Shown piece by piece: positions 1-7,724 of a stretch of DNA of 20,757 bases. How positions within the stretch are numbered: the first letter of the stretch is position 1; each line of letters begins with the position of its first letter. The stretch spans positions 1 to 20,757 of the forward strand of contig JBOGIQ010000072.1 of NCBI GenBank assembly GCA_050742535.1. Direction: 5' to 3'. The position numbers were made by a program, and so were the translations under genes. The stretch is from Gp6-AA40 sp050742535 (lineage in GTDB: Bacteria > Acidobacteriota > Vicinamibacteria > Vicinamibacterales > UBA2999). The notes beneath the pieces are model-generated. The model saw nothing but the letters and a program-made list of their open reading frames with translations, made no database searches and was not told where the DNA came from.

Positions 1-1295
1 ATTGCCAGATCGATCGCGAGCAGCGAGAGCTGCTGGTTGATGTCGTCGTGCAGCTCGCGTGCGATCCGCCCGCGCTCCGCTTCCTGCGCGTTCAACAAGC
101 GGCTCCCGAGATCGCGGATTCGCCCATAGCTGGCCTGGAGCTCGGACTGGCGTTGACGCAGCTCGCGCTCCGCGCGCCGGCCCCGTTCGCGTTGAACCAG
201 CAGTCCCGCGATCAGCACGGTCTGGATCAGGAACACGCCGATGCCTGCGAGTATGTAGGCCTGGTAGCGGCCCCAGACCCCCGGCTCGCGAAACCGGACG
301 AGGGCGTTATCCGGAACGCGCGCTTCCGGAATGCCCCAGCGCTGCAGCTGACGCCAATCGACCTGATCGGCGTTCAGGTCGAGAGGCGAGATCGGAATGC
401 CGTCGACTCGTGCTCCGCGCAGCACGCGAATGGCAAGGCGTGCGACGTGACTGGTGGCGGCTCGCTGGCTGTACACGCTTCCGCCAACGATGCCGTGGTC
501 GAAGGCGGAGTCGACCCAGCTATAGGTGGGCGCGGTCGCCGCCGCGACGACCCGGTTGACGTAATCCAGCGGGTGAAATTTCCTGCCGGCGCCATCCTGC
601 GAGACGAGTGCGTAGAAGACAGCCGAGCGCGGGGGTAGCGCCGCCAGTCGCCGTTCGAGATCTTCGGTGGCCAGTCCGGACAAATAGGTGAAGGTCAGGC
701 GCGACTCATACGGCCGAAATTGCGTCCGAACGAGCCGCTCGTACGCACGGTCGGCGACGGCAGCGCCGCTGACGATGAAGACGTGCGTGACGTCTGGCTG
801 CAGCTTCTGAATCAATGCGATTGTCGCCCCGAAATTTCGTTCGAGAATGAGTCCCGTCGAGTCCGCTCCACCTCGCGTGGCCCGATTGTTCGCCAGAAAC
901 ACCATCGGGGTGTCACGAAAGAGCCCCGGGCGATTTGCCTCGACCAGTTCGACGGCGGCGTCTCCCAGTCCGATCACGACGTCGAATTGCCGCGCCTGAT
1001 ACTTCGCGCGGAGAAAATCGGCGAAGGCGGCACGATACGACGCTTCGGGAAAACGGACGACGTCGATGAACTCGGAGTAGTAATCGAGATTGCCGTCGAA
1101 TTCGGCGTTGAGCGCGCGTGGCAATTCGTCTTCGGCGAGCAGGCTGAACTGCGCGTCCGGGCGCGTCGCGTGCAGAACGAGCACCTGACGGTGGCCCTGC
1201 TGAGCCCGTACCGTGTCGACGGACACGGCCGCAAGAAGGATCGCGACGAGCGGACACAATACCGCCGGCGAGCACAGACCGTGGAACCACCTCAT
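1..1295 (-). CDS. Sensor histidine kinase, ABC-substrate-binding-like sensor plus HisKA_3 (partial, C-terminus off the left edge)
   Basis: The frame is open from an ATG at 1295 to the window edge, giving about 431 visible residues. A signal-like hydrophobic N-terminus (residues 1-32) is followed by a periplasmic region that begins HRQVLVLHATRPDAQF and continues with FDVVIGLGDAAVEL, resembling the ABC-transporter substrate-binding-like sensor domains found in two-component kinases. A membrane segment (YILAGIGVFLIQTVLIAGLL) leads to a short coiled coil and the phosphoacceptor box RIARELHDDINQQLSLLAID of HisKA_3 (NarL/DegS-type) kinases. The HATPase_c domain must lie beyond position 1. The product is an inner-membrane kinase that probably senses a periplasmic small molecule and phosphorylates a NarL-type regulator. 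No Shine-Dalgarno is obvious before 1295. The gene is divergent from the CaCA antiporter gene. The ligand is unknown. Confidence 0.85.
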   Translation of the reverse strand, partial: MRWFHGLCSPAVLCPLVAILLAAVSVDTVRAQQGHRQVLVLHATRPDAQFSLLAEDELPRALNAEFDGNLDYYSEFIDVVRFPEASYRAAFADFLRAKYQARQFDVVIGLGDAAVELVEANRPGLFRDTPMVFLANNRATRGGADSTGLILERNFGATIALIQKLQPDVTHVFIVSGAAVADRAYERLVRTQFRPYESRLTFTYLSGLATEDLERRLAALPPRSAVFYALVSQDGAGRKFHPLDYVNRVVAAATAPTYSWVDSAFDHGIVGGSVYSQRAATSHVARLAIRVLRGARVDGIPISPLDLNADQVDWRQLQRWGIPEARVPDNALVRFREPGVWGRYQAYILAGIGVFLIQTVLIAGLLVQRERGRRAERELRQRQSELQASYGRIRDLGSRLLNAQEAERGRIARELHDDINQQLSLLAIDLA

Positions 1296-1588
1296 AGCCC
1301 GCGAGGGCGGTACGCTAAAAGAGTGCGAGACGGCAAGTCAATGACGATCCGCCGCCGAGTGCACGGATTTCAGCCAAAACGTAAACGATTTGTAAAGTAC
1401 GCATCAGGTCCCTGCCCAGGCGGATCCACTGTCCTGTCGTGTCACTTCCTGTCGTAAGCCTCAGACGTGATACCGCTGACGTGCGGGAGCGGGCCGTTCC
1501 GAATCCGCATAGGCGCACCGCGATGCGGCGGACGACAGTGGGACGTTGCGTGGTCGCGTCCGCGTTCAGCGATCCGCGCGCTGCGATC
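1296..1588. other. Divergent intergenic region between the sensor kinase and the CaCA antiporter
   Basis: I find no convincing gene in these 293 bases. It holds a locally AT-richer patch around 1370-1400, a likely promoter zone for one or both divergent genes, and a 9-base direct repeat TCCTGTCGT at 1432-1440 and 1447-1455, whose 15-base period could be an operator. On the minus strand, TTGACT at 1341-1336 lies 17 bases before TTAGCG at 1318-1313. This is a weak sigma-70-like pair that would leave only a very short leader before 1295. The reading frame of the antiporter stays open upstream to 1439, but that N-terminal part is arginine-rich and unlike a membrane-protein start. Confidence 0.4.
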
Positions 1589-2677
1589 ATGGCCGCCTTA
1601 CTCGCCGCCCTGCGCCACAACCCGCTGCTGTGGCTGCTGATCTTCGTGCCGGCCGTTCTTGCCGGCGAGCGCCTGCGGCCCGGGGCGCACACGCTGCTGT
1701 TCGTGTTCTCGGTGCTCGCCATCGTGCCGCTGGCCGCGCTCCTCAGCGAGGCCACGTCCTGGGTCGCGGCAAAGACCGGCGACGCCGTCGGCGGGCTCCT
1801 GAACGCGACGCTCGGTACGTTGACCGAACTGGTCATTGCCGTCACCGCGCTGCGGGCCGGCGAGTACGTGCTGGTCAAGGCGTCCGTCGCCGGCGCGATC
1901 GTGGCCAACAGCCTCTTCATCGTCGGTGCGTCGTTCCTGCTCGGCGGGCTGAAGCACCACGTTCAGGAGTTCAATCACGTCAACGCCCGCTTTCAGGCCA
2001 GTCTGCTGTTCCTGGCGACAATCGCGCTGCTGGTGCCGTCCGCCATCAACGCGGCAGACGGCCGCGCGGCCGCCTTCACGCAACAGGTGAGTCTGCTGCT
2101 GTCGGGCCTCCTGATCGTCACCTACGGACTGGCGCTGTTGTTTTCGCTGGGCACGCACCGGGAACTGTTCACGAGCGCGCATCACGGCAGCGACGATGCG
2201 ACGCGGCCGATTGGCATCGCCGTGATCACGCTGGCGGTGGTGACCGTATTCGTCGCGCTGGTGAGCGAGATCTTCGTCGAATCGGTGCAGCACGCGGCGG
2301 TGTCGTTCGGCATGACGCCGGCCTTCGTGGGCTTCATCGTGGTCGCGCTGATCGGCGCGTCCGCGGAAATGGCCACCACCTTTTCCGCCGCGCGCAGGAA
2401 CCGCCTCGATCTGAGTGTCGGCGTCGCATTGAGTGCCGCGACGCAGCTGGCGCTGTTCGTCGGTCCGTTCCTCGTTCTGATCAGCTATGCCATCGCCCCG
2501 GCGCCGATGGATCTCCGATTCTGGATGAGCGCCGTAGTCATGATGCTGGTGTCTGCGCTCTCGGTTGCGCTGGTGACGAACAGCGGGCGTTCCACGTGGT
2601 TCGTCGGTGTGCTGCTCCTGATGATCTATTCAATCTTTGCGACGAGCCTGTACCTGATGCCGCCGCTGGTGCGATGA
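1589..2677 (+). CDS. CaCA-family Ca2+/H+ antiporter-like membrane protein (CAX/ChaA type)
   Basis: This 362-residue integral membrane protein should exchange Ca2+ or another cation for protons across the inner membrane. It has about ten or eleven hydrophobic segments and the two characteristic inverted-repeat motifs of the CaCA superfamily: GGLLNATLGTLTELVIAV near residue 70 and FVGFIVVALIGASAEMATTF near 245. Each has a glutamate in the position used for cation binding in CAX proteins. The ATG at 1589 gives the usual family length of about 350-370 residues. An upstream in-frame start at 1439 would add 50 arginine-rich residues that do not look like this family. The stop overlaps the ATG of the next gene by four bases, so the two are probably translated together. 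Substrate choice (Ca2+, Na+, K+ or Mn2+) cannot be set from sequence. Confidence 0.88.
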   Translation: MAALLAALRHNPLLWLLIFVPAVLAGERLRPGAHTLLFVFSVLAIVPLAALLSEATSWVAAKTGDAVGGLLNATLGTLTELVIAVTALRAGEYVLVKASVAGAIVANSLFIVGASFLLGGLKHHVQEFNHVNARFQASLLFLATIALLVPSAINAADGRAAAFTQQVSLLLSGLLIVTYGLALLFSLGTHRELFTSAHHGSDDATRPIGIAVITLAVVTVFVALVSEIFVESVQHAAVSFGMTPAFVGFIVVALIGASAEMATTFSAARRNRLDLSVGVALSAATQLALFVGPFLVLISYAIAPAPMDLRFWMSAVVMMLVSALSVALVTNSGRSTWFVGVLLLMIYSIFATSLYLMPPLVR

Positions 2678-3372
2678 GCGGGACGCCGATGCGCCTTCAC
2701 ACCCCGGCAGCCGCGATCAGCTCACTCGGCAGACGGACGCGGGTGCTCGATCCGACGGAACGCACGGCCGAGGTGTTGTTCGGACTGATCATGGTCCTCA
2801 CCTTCACCGGATCGTTGAGCGTCGCTCACGCGGGGCAGGACGACGTCCGGGCGATGCTCGTCGGCGCGCTCGGATGCAACATCGCGTGGGGCATCATCGA
2901 TGCGGTCTTGTACCTGATGGCCTGTCTGGGCGAGCAGGGCCACAACCTTTCGGTCTATCGCGCGGTTCGCGGCACCGGCAATCCTGCGCGCGGCCGCCTC
3001 CTGCTCGCTGCCGCGCTGCCGCCGGTCGTCGTCTCGGTACTCGACCAGGCCGCGCTGGAGCAGTTGCGCCAGCGGCTGCTGACGTTGCCGGTCCCGCCAG
3101 AGCGCGCACGGCTCACGAGCGAGGACTGGCGTGGGGCGCTCGGAGTGTTCCTGCTGGTGTTCCTGTCGACGCTGCCGGTCGTCGTGCCGTTCCTGTTCCT
3201 CCCGGACGCGACCAGCGCCGTGCGGATGTCCAATGCGATTGCGGTCGCGATGCTCTGGGGGGTCGGCGTCACCTACGGCCGCCATTCCGGTCAGTCGCCC
3301 TGGCTCGTCGGCGTGTGCATGGTGCTGCTGGGTTGCGGGCTTGTCGCTCTGACGATCACGCTCGGAGGGTGA
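2674..3372 (+). CDS. VIT1/CCC1-like membrane protein (possible Fe/Mn transporter)
   Basis: This 232-residue protein starts in an ATGA overlap with the upstream antiporter. It shows about five hydrophobic segments: AEVLFGLIMVLTFTGSLSVA near 29-48, one near 58-84 (ALGCNIAWGIIDAVLYLM), GVFLLVFLSTLPVVVPFLFL near 155-175, one near 183-200, and one at the C-terminus. The first segment and the five-helix layout match VIT1/CCC1 vacuolar-iron-transporter relatives in bacteria. The cytoplasmic loop between helices 2 and 3 is only moderately acidic, so the metal-binding domain known from plant VIT1 may be reduced. The role inferred from family and context is divalent-metal handling next to a CaCA exchanger. 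The frame is also open far upstream, but that part is an out-of-frame shadow of the antiporter. Confidence 0.65.
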   Translation: MSGTPMRLHTPAAAISSLGRRTRVLDPTERTAEVLFGLIMVLTFTGSLSVAHAGQDDVRAMLVGALGCNIAWGIIDAVLYLMACLGEQGHNLSVYRAVRGTGNPARGRLLLAAALPPVVVSVLDQAALEQLRQRLLTLPVPPERARLTSEDWRGALGVFLLVFLSTLPVVVPFLFLPDATSAVRMSNAIAVAMLWGVGVTYGRHSGQSPWLVGVCMVLLGCGLVALTITLGG

Positions 3373-3378
3373 TGCGAG

Positions 3379-4002
3379 GTGCGTGCGGCAATCGTCACGT
3401 TGCTGCTGGTCGCGCTCGTCCCGGCCACATCGGCCGCCCAGGACGCCGGGGACGGTGAGGAGCGCGAGTGGTCGGTGTCCGCGTCCGTCGCGATTTACGG
3501 ACTGCCGGACGAGAGCAACTACGCTCAGCCGACGATGATAGCCGACCGCGGCGTGCTCCATCTGGAAGGCCGATATAACTACGAAGCGCTGCGGACCGCT
3601 TCGCTGTGGGCCGGCTACGCGATGCGGGGCGGTCGCCGCGTCGAGTGGGAGCTGACGCCGATGGTGGGCGCGGTGTTTGGCGCGACCGGCGGCATCGCAC
3701 CTGGCTATGTGGCGTCATTGAGCTGGTGGAAGGTCGACGCCTACATCGAGGGCGAGTACGTGTTCGCGACGACATCGGAGGACAGCTTTGCGTACCACTG
3801 GTCGGAGGCCGCGATTGCGCCGTTCGACTGGCTGCGCGCCGGACTGGTGACGCAGCGGACCCGCGCCTATGCCACCGACCGGCATATCGAGCGAGGCCCG
3901 TTCGTGAACGCCACGTTCGAGCGACTCGACGCAGCCGTCTACGTGTTCCTCGGCGAGCGCAGCACACCCACCTGCGTGCTGTCGCTCGGGGTGGACTTTT
4001 GA
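3379..4002 (+). CDS. Exported protein, probable outer-membrane beta-barrel
   Basis: The 207-residue product starts at GTG 3379, about ten bases after a GGAGGG Shine-Dalgarno. The N-terminus is a signal peptide (MRAAIVTLLLVALVPATSAAQ) with a likely cleavage after the AxA-type site near residue 20. The rest alternates polar and aromatic residues as in small beta-barrels, with many Tyr and Trp, and ends in phenylalanine (SLGVDF), the usual C-terminal signal for BAM-dependent insertion. It lies six bases after the VIT-like gene and is surely in the same transcript. I do not recognise a named family. It may provide an outer-membrane route or sensor for the cations handled by the two upstream proteins, but that is inference. 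Confidence 0.75.
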   Translation: MRAAIVTLLLVALVPATSAAQDAGDGEEREWSVSASVAIYGLPDESNYAQPTMIADRGVLHLEGRYNYEALRTASLWAGYAMRGGRRVEWELTPMVGAVFGATGGIAPGYVASLSWWKVDAYIEGEYVFATTSEDSFAYHWSEAAIAPFDWLRAGLVTQRTRAYATDRHIERGPFVNATFERLDAAVYVFLGERSTPTCVLSLGVDF

Positions 4003-4031
4003 ACGGCCGCTGAGACTGCCGGGGACACCCG

Positions 4032-5894
4032 TTACAGGCGCCCGCTGAAAAACCGGCTGGCGATGCCGGACTGGCACAGCATGACGCGCGTCTTCCGGTG
4101 ATGCGCCTGCATGCGCGTGAGGATGGTCGCCAGCGCCCTGGCCGCGTCGAGAATATACGGTCCCTTGTTGAGCATCACGCATTCGGCGCGCTCAGCCATT
4201 GCCGCGTCGGTAATTTCGGCGCGCGAGGGGATGCCTTCCTTGGCGAGCGTCTCGAGCACTTGAGTCGCCCAGATGACCGGCATATGTGACGCCTCGGCCA
4301 GCCAGAGGATCTCCTCCTGCACTTCCGCGAGCCGTTCGAACCCGCACTCGACCGCCAGGTCGCCTCTGGCAATCATCACGCCCGCGGCGGCGCTGTGCAT
4401 GACCGCGATGAGCAGCGTGGGCAGGTGTTCGAATGCGCGGCGGGTCTCGATCTTGAGAATCATCGGCAGGCCGGGCCGGTCGAGCGCGTGCAGATGGGCC
4501 TGGAGCGCGCGCACGTCTTCAGCCGTGCGAACGAAGGAAAACCCGACGATATCCGCGTGCGCCGCGATGAACCGCAGATCCTCCAGGTCCTTTGCCGTCA
4601 GCGCCGGAACGCGCAGCGTACTGTCGGGCAGGTTGATGCCTTTGTCGGCGCCCAGCGTCAGCCCCGTGGTGTTGGCGTGCGTGATACCGACTTCCAAATG
4701 CGTGGGAAAGACATGTCGGACCACCCCGCCGATCCGGCCGTCGTCGAACCAGATGGCTTCGCCCGGCCTGACGGCGTCGAGCGCCTCGGGCAGGGTCACG
4801 CCGATCCGCGCCGGCGCCAGCACGGTGCCGTTCTCGTGGCGAACCGCGGGACTGCCCGCAACCGCGTCCTTCGTGAGGATCAGGGCGTCGCCGGCTGAGA
4901 GCCCGATCGACTGCGCTCGTGCCGGCACGTCCTCGACGTGCGTCCGCCGACGGTCGCCTGCGGACCGCCGCTCGCGGACGAGCGGTGTGCCGGGCACGAC
5001 ATAGGCCGTCTGACTCGATTCTGCCCACGCGCCGCCGTCCTCGACCGCCGTTACCGCAAGCGTGCGCTCGGCGTCGCGCGCATCGATCACCGTCAGGCGA
5101 TCGCCGGCGATCAGCTGCGCGACCCAGGATCCGCCGACCGGGAGTGTCGCCGCTGCAGGTTGTGGCGCGGGACGCGGATGTTCACGCGACGTGAGCCAGA
5201 TGCGTGCGGGCGCGACAACGCGGCCGAACAGGTCACGGCGCGGCCGCCAGCGGACGACGCGCGGTCCGGGCTCGACGGCGCACGTCCGGAGTTTCGGGCC
5301 GGCAAGATCCATGACCGCCCGGCACGATCGGCCGGTCTCATCCGCTGCGCGCCGGACGTGGTGCAGCATGCGATCCCAGGCGTCCGGGTTGTCATGGGCG
5401 CAGTTGATGCGCATGCAGTCCATGCCGGCGCTCACCAGATTCCGGACGAGCATGTACTCGTGAGCGGCCTCGACCGGCATCGTCACCATGATGCGCACGG
5501 CGCGACCTGTGCGCGCGGGGCCGAAGAGCGTATCGGTATGCGCGTCCAGAAGCGCCCGCCCGGCGTTCGATGCGCTGCCGCGCCACGGCGTTGCGGCGTC
5601 GAGACGCTGCAGGATCCCGAGAACCGCGTCCACGTGCTGAAGCGCCCGCGACTCCGCCCCGTCGAGCGTCGACAGCCCCACCGACTCCAGTTTTCGCTGG
5701 AGACTGCGGAGGTCGTGCCGCCGCAGCGCCAGATAGTGGAGCAGATTCCGTGCGCTCGCCTGGCTCGGCTCCGGCAGGTCCGCCAGACCGTCGGGCACCA
5801 GCGCCTCCGCACCGACCATTTCGGAGCGGAGGCCGGTCAAGGCGCGGTTCATGTCATCGAGCAGCTGCGGAGCGGCGGAGTCAGTCCTCATCAT
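4032..5894 (-). CDS. Variant pyruvate kinase-like protein without the C-terminal regulatory domain
   Basis: This 620-residue cytoplasmic protein belongs to the pyruvate kinase barrel family (PEP + ADP to pyruvate + ATP). Visible signatures are MRINCAHD (161-168, equivalent to the RxNxSH loop but with Ala for Ser), MDLAGPKLRT (195-204), KGINLPD (418-424), DIVGFSFVR (448-456), LKIE (480-483, catalytic Lys and Glu), GVMIARGDLAVE (505-516) and WATQVLETL with SRAEITD (542-563). The catalytic residues are thus present. Three things are unusual: an approximately 130-residue N-terminal extension; a middle region between the GPKLR and KGINLP motifs of about 210 residues, roughly twice the usual lid; and LNKGPY in place of SGETA-x-G-x-YP, with the allosteric C-terminal domain missing. 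It may be a PK paralogue with altered activity or regulation. Its first 14 bases overlap the upstream gene. Confidence 0.85.
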   Translation of the reverse strand: MMRTDSAAPQLLDDMNRALTGLRSEMVGAEALVPDGLADLPEPSQASARNLLHYLALRRHDLRSLQRKLESVGLSTLDGAESRALQHVDAVLGILQRLDAATPWRGSASNAGRALLDAHTDTLFGPARTGRAVRIMVTMPVEAAHEYMLVRNLVSAGMDCMRINCAHDNPDAWDRMLHHVRRAADETGRSCRAVMDLAGPKLRTCAVEPGPRVVRWRPRRDLFGRVVAPARIWLTSREHPRPAPQPAAATLPVGGSWVAQLIAGDRLTVIDARDAERTLAVTAVEDGGAWAESSQTAYVVPGTPLVRERRSAGDRRRTHVEDVPARAQSIGLSAGDALILTKDAVAGSPAVRHENGTVLAPARIGVTLPEALDAVRPGEAIWFDDGRIGGVVRHVFPTHLEVGITHANTTGLTLGADKGINLPDSTLRVPALTAKDLEDLRFIAAHADIVGFSFVRTAEDVRALQAHLHALDRPGLPMILKIETRRAFEHLPTLLIAVMHSAAAGVMIARGDLAVECGFERLAEVQEEILWLAEASHMPVIWATQVLETLAKEGIPSRAEITDAAMAERAECVMLNKGPYILDAARALATILTRMQAHHRKTRVMLCQSGIASRFFSGRL

Positions 5895-6477
5895 GGGTTA
5901 TCGCGTCTTCCAGGATGTCGACCACGAGGCTGGCGTGCAGATCGATGAGCACCAGGTCGTTGTCAACGATTCGGTACTGCAGGGCCTCCGGCAGCGCCGG
6001 GAGCGCGTGCAGCAGCGCCGGCCACATCCACGCGCCGAGCCGCCAGTCGTAGCGGCGGTTGACGGCCGGTGGCTTCGCGCCGGACTGTCGTTCCGCGCGC
6101 AGCGCATGGACGACGTCTTTCGGATCGACGCGATGCGCGGCCGCCGTTGCTGCCACGATGTGCCGGAACGCGGCGGCGGCACCAGGAGTGAAGACGTCAC
6201 CGGCTCGAGCATCGGGCCTGGCATCGCGGATCGCCTGCCTCAGGGCCTTGCGTCGGGCCAGCGCTTCCCGGGGGTCGTCAAAGGGCTGTTCGTGCAGCAG
6301 GTCCTGCGCCGCGTCCTGCCGCAGCCGCAGATAGTCGCGCACCCGGCCGGAGAATTCCGCGACCGCGGCGGCGTCGCACGTCGGCGACGGCTGCCGTACG
6401 CACAGCCCGTCGTCAATCGCGTCGGCCAGCGTGATCGCTCCAGCCAACCAGAGGACAACGATGAAGGGCCCGTGCAT
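5881..6477 (-). CDS. Exported hypothetical protein
   Basis: The product has 198 residues and an N-terminal signal peptide (MHGPFIVVLWLAGAITLADA), so it should be periplasmic. ATG 6477 has a strong AGGAGG Shine-Dalgarno seven bases upstream. Two cysteines near residues 27 and 34 (LCVRQPSPTCDAA) could form a disulphide. The central part is helical and rich in Ala, Arg and Asp, and the C-terminus is acidic (EDAITHDED). I recognise no family. The gene lies 24 bases after the NhaA-like gene and overlaps the pyruvate kinase-like gene by 14 bases, so it belongs to the five-gene minus-strand operon. Confidence 0.72.
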   Translation of the reverse strand: MHGPFIVVLWLAGAITLADAIDDGLCVRQPSPTCDAAAVAEFSGRVRDYLRLRQDAAQDLLHEQPFDDPREALARRKALRQAIRDARPDARAGDVFTPGAAAAFRHIVAATAAAHRVDPKDVVHALRAERQSGAKPPAVNRRYDWRLGAWMWPALLHALPALPEALQYRIVDNDLVLIDLHASLVVDILEDAITHDED

Positions 6478-6501
6478 GACAATGCCTCCTGGCGTCGTGC
6501 G

Positions 6502-7710
6502 TCACCGCCGGAACGAATGCAGCCGCGGATGGAAGCGGCCAACACCAAAAAGCCACGCGACCCCGAACGCCAGCGGCAACGCCGCGGCGGTCAGCAGGGC
6601 TCCAAACTTGATCTCCGCCAGCAATGGTCCGGCAGGAAAGAGTGCGATGGCCAAGTACAGCGAGAACGTGAGGCCGGTAGCGGCCGCCAGGGCGACGACG
6701 ACCAGATCGCGCCACGTCAGCTGCGCGGGCAGGTACAGGCCGACGGCCAGCGCCGCCGCGACCGCCAGAAGGATGCCGGCCGTGCGTCCGACGGCGGCAA
6801 GGACCGTCGCGTCGGTACCCTCACCGTAGCCCGTCATCATGACGCCCGCGTTGACGAGGCCGAACAGCAGCAGGGCGATCTGCACGTGATAGTGCCAGAC
6901 GTGTTCGTAGTGACGGGGCGAATCCCCGGCCGCGTCGACCTCGTCTTCGAACAGCTCGCCCAGGCGCCGCCGCGTGTGCGGCATGAACGGCACGATCGGC
7001 GCCAGGGCCAGCGCCGGCGGAAACCCTTCCAGATACAGCGCCAGCCACGAGAGCGCTCCGCAGATGAGCACATACGGCCAGAACGCGCGCACCTGCTTCC
7101 GCCGCAGCCACGCCGCCAGGCCGACGGCCGCGGCCATCAGCAATCCGCTTCCGCCCGCGCGCGAACCGTCGAACAGAAACGACGGCGCCAGGGCGATGAA
7201 CCCGATTGCATTCGACGCCAGCGCCAGGACCAGGAGAAACGGGACCGCGGGATGGCGGTGGAAGATGGCTCGCACGACGAAGTAGGCGAACACCACATCG
7301 ATGCCGGCCATGATCGGCCAGCCGTCGAGGAACATCGGCACGGTCGACGAGCGGATCGACGCCGCGTAGGCCAGTGCGGCACCGACGGTTCCCCCGACCG
7401 CGGCGATGAGCGGAACCGGCCATCGCCGGCGATCGTGGAGCGCGCCGCCGGGCATCGTCTCTTCGAATATCTCCTGCGCCAGCAGGCCGAAGAAGAAGAC
7501 CATGGCGATCGCGTTGACTGGAAACGCCAGCAGCCGCGCGAAGGTGAAGTAGCCTTCGGGCGCGGTATTCGCCCAGACCAGCGCCACCGCCGCGCCGATC
7601 GGCAGAAGCAGATAGTGCCCGGTGACGAAATGGAAGATGCCCGACGCCGTCATCCGCCTCGCGGCATGCGCGGCGCCGGTGCGTCGAAGGTGCATGGCCT
7701 GTGTCGTCAT
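6502..7710 (-). CDS. NhaA-family membrane protein lacking the canonical ion-exchange residues
   Basis: This 402-residue protein has about 11-12 membrane segments. It aligns by eye over most of E. coli NhaA: GWPIMAGIDVVFA (130-142) with GWAIPAATDIAFA, HYEHVWHYHVQIALLLFGLVNAGV-like residues near 268-290 with the LEHVLHPWV...FANAGV region, and TGLTFSLYLA with IGFTMSIFIA. D138 matches Asp133. The AIIDD motif carrying Asp163/Asp164 is replaced by ALASN (S166, N167), Asp65 by N66, and the Lys300 region (IGKPLGI) has no lysine or arginine. Standard electrogenic Na+/H+ exchange is therefore doubtful, and it may carry another solute or act as a sensor. ATG 7710 has a GGAGG Shine-Dalgarno five bases upstream. 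The gene starts 14 bases after the phosphatase gene. Confidence 0.82.
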   Translation of the reverse strand: MTTQAMHLRRTGAAHAARRMTASGIFHFVTGHYLLLPIGAAVALVWANTAPEGYFTFARLLAFPVNAIAMVFFFGLLAQEIFEETMPGGALHDRRRWPVPLIAAVGGTVGAALAYAASIRSSTVPMFLDGWPIMAGIDVVFAYFVVRAIFHRHPAVPFLLVLALASNAIGFIALAPSFLFDGSRAGGSGLLMAAAVGLAAWLRRKQVRAFWPYVLICGALSWLALYLEGFPPALALAPIVPFMPHTRRRLGELFEDEVDAAGDSPRHYEHVWHYHVQIALLLFGLVNAGVMMTGYGEGTDATVLAAVGRTAGILLAVAAALAVGLYLPAQLTWRDLVVVALAAATGLTFSLYLAIALFPAGPLLAEIKFGALLTAAALPLAFGVAWLFGVGRFHPRLHSFRR

Positions 7711-7724
7711 CGTTGCCTCCGCCC

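Noticed and set aside
1355..1375. Minus-strand TGGCTG...TGCA resembling a sigma-54 promoter for the left-edge kinase
   Set aside because: GG and GC are 11, not 10, bases apart, and the site is more than 60 bases from the start codon.
1439..1588. N-terminal extension of the CaCA antiporter from an earlier ATG
   Set aside because: The added residues are arginine-rich and unlike a membrane-protein start; the ATG at 1589 gives the family's normal length.
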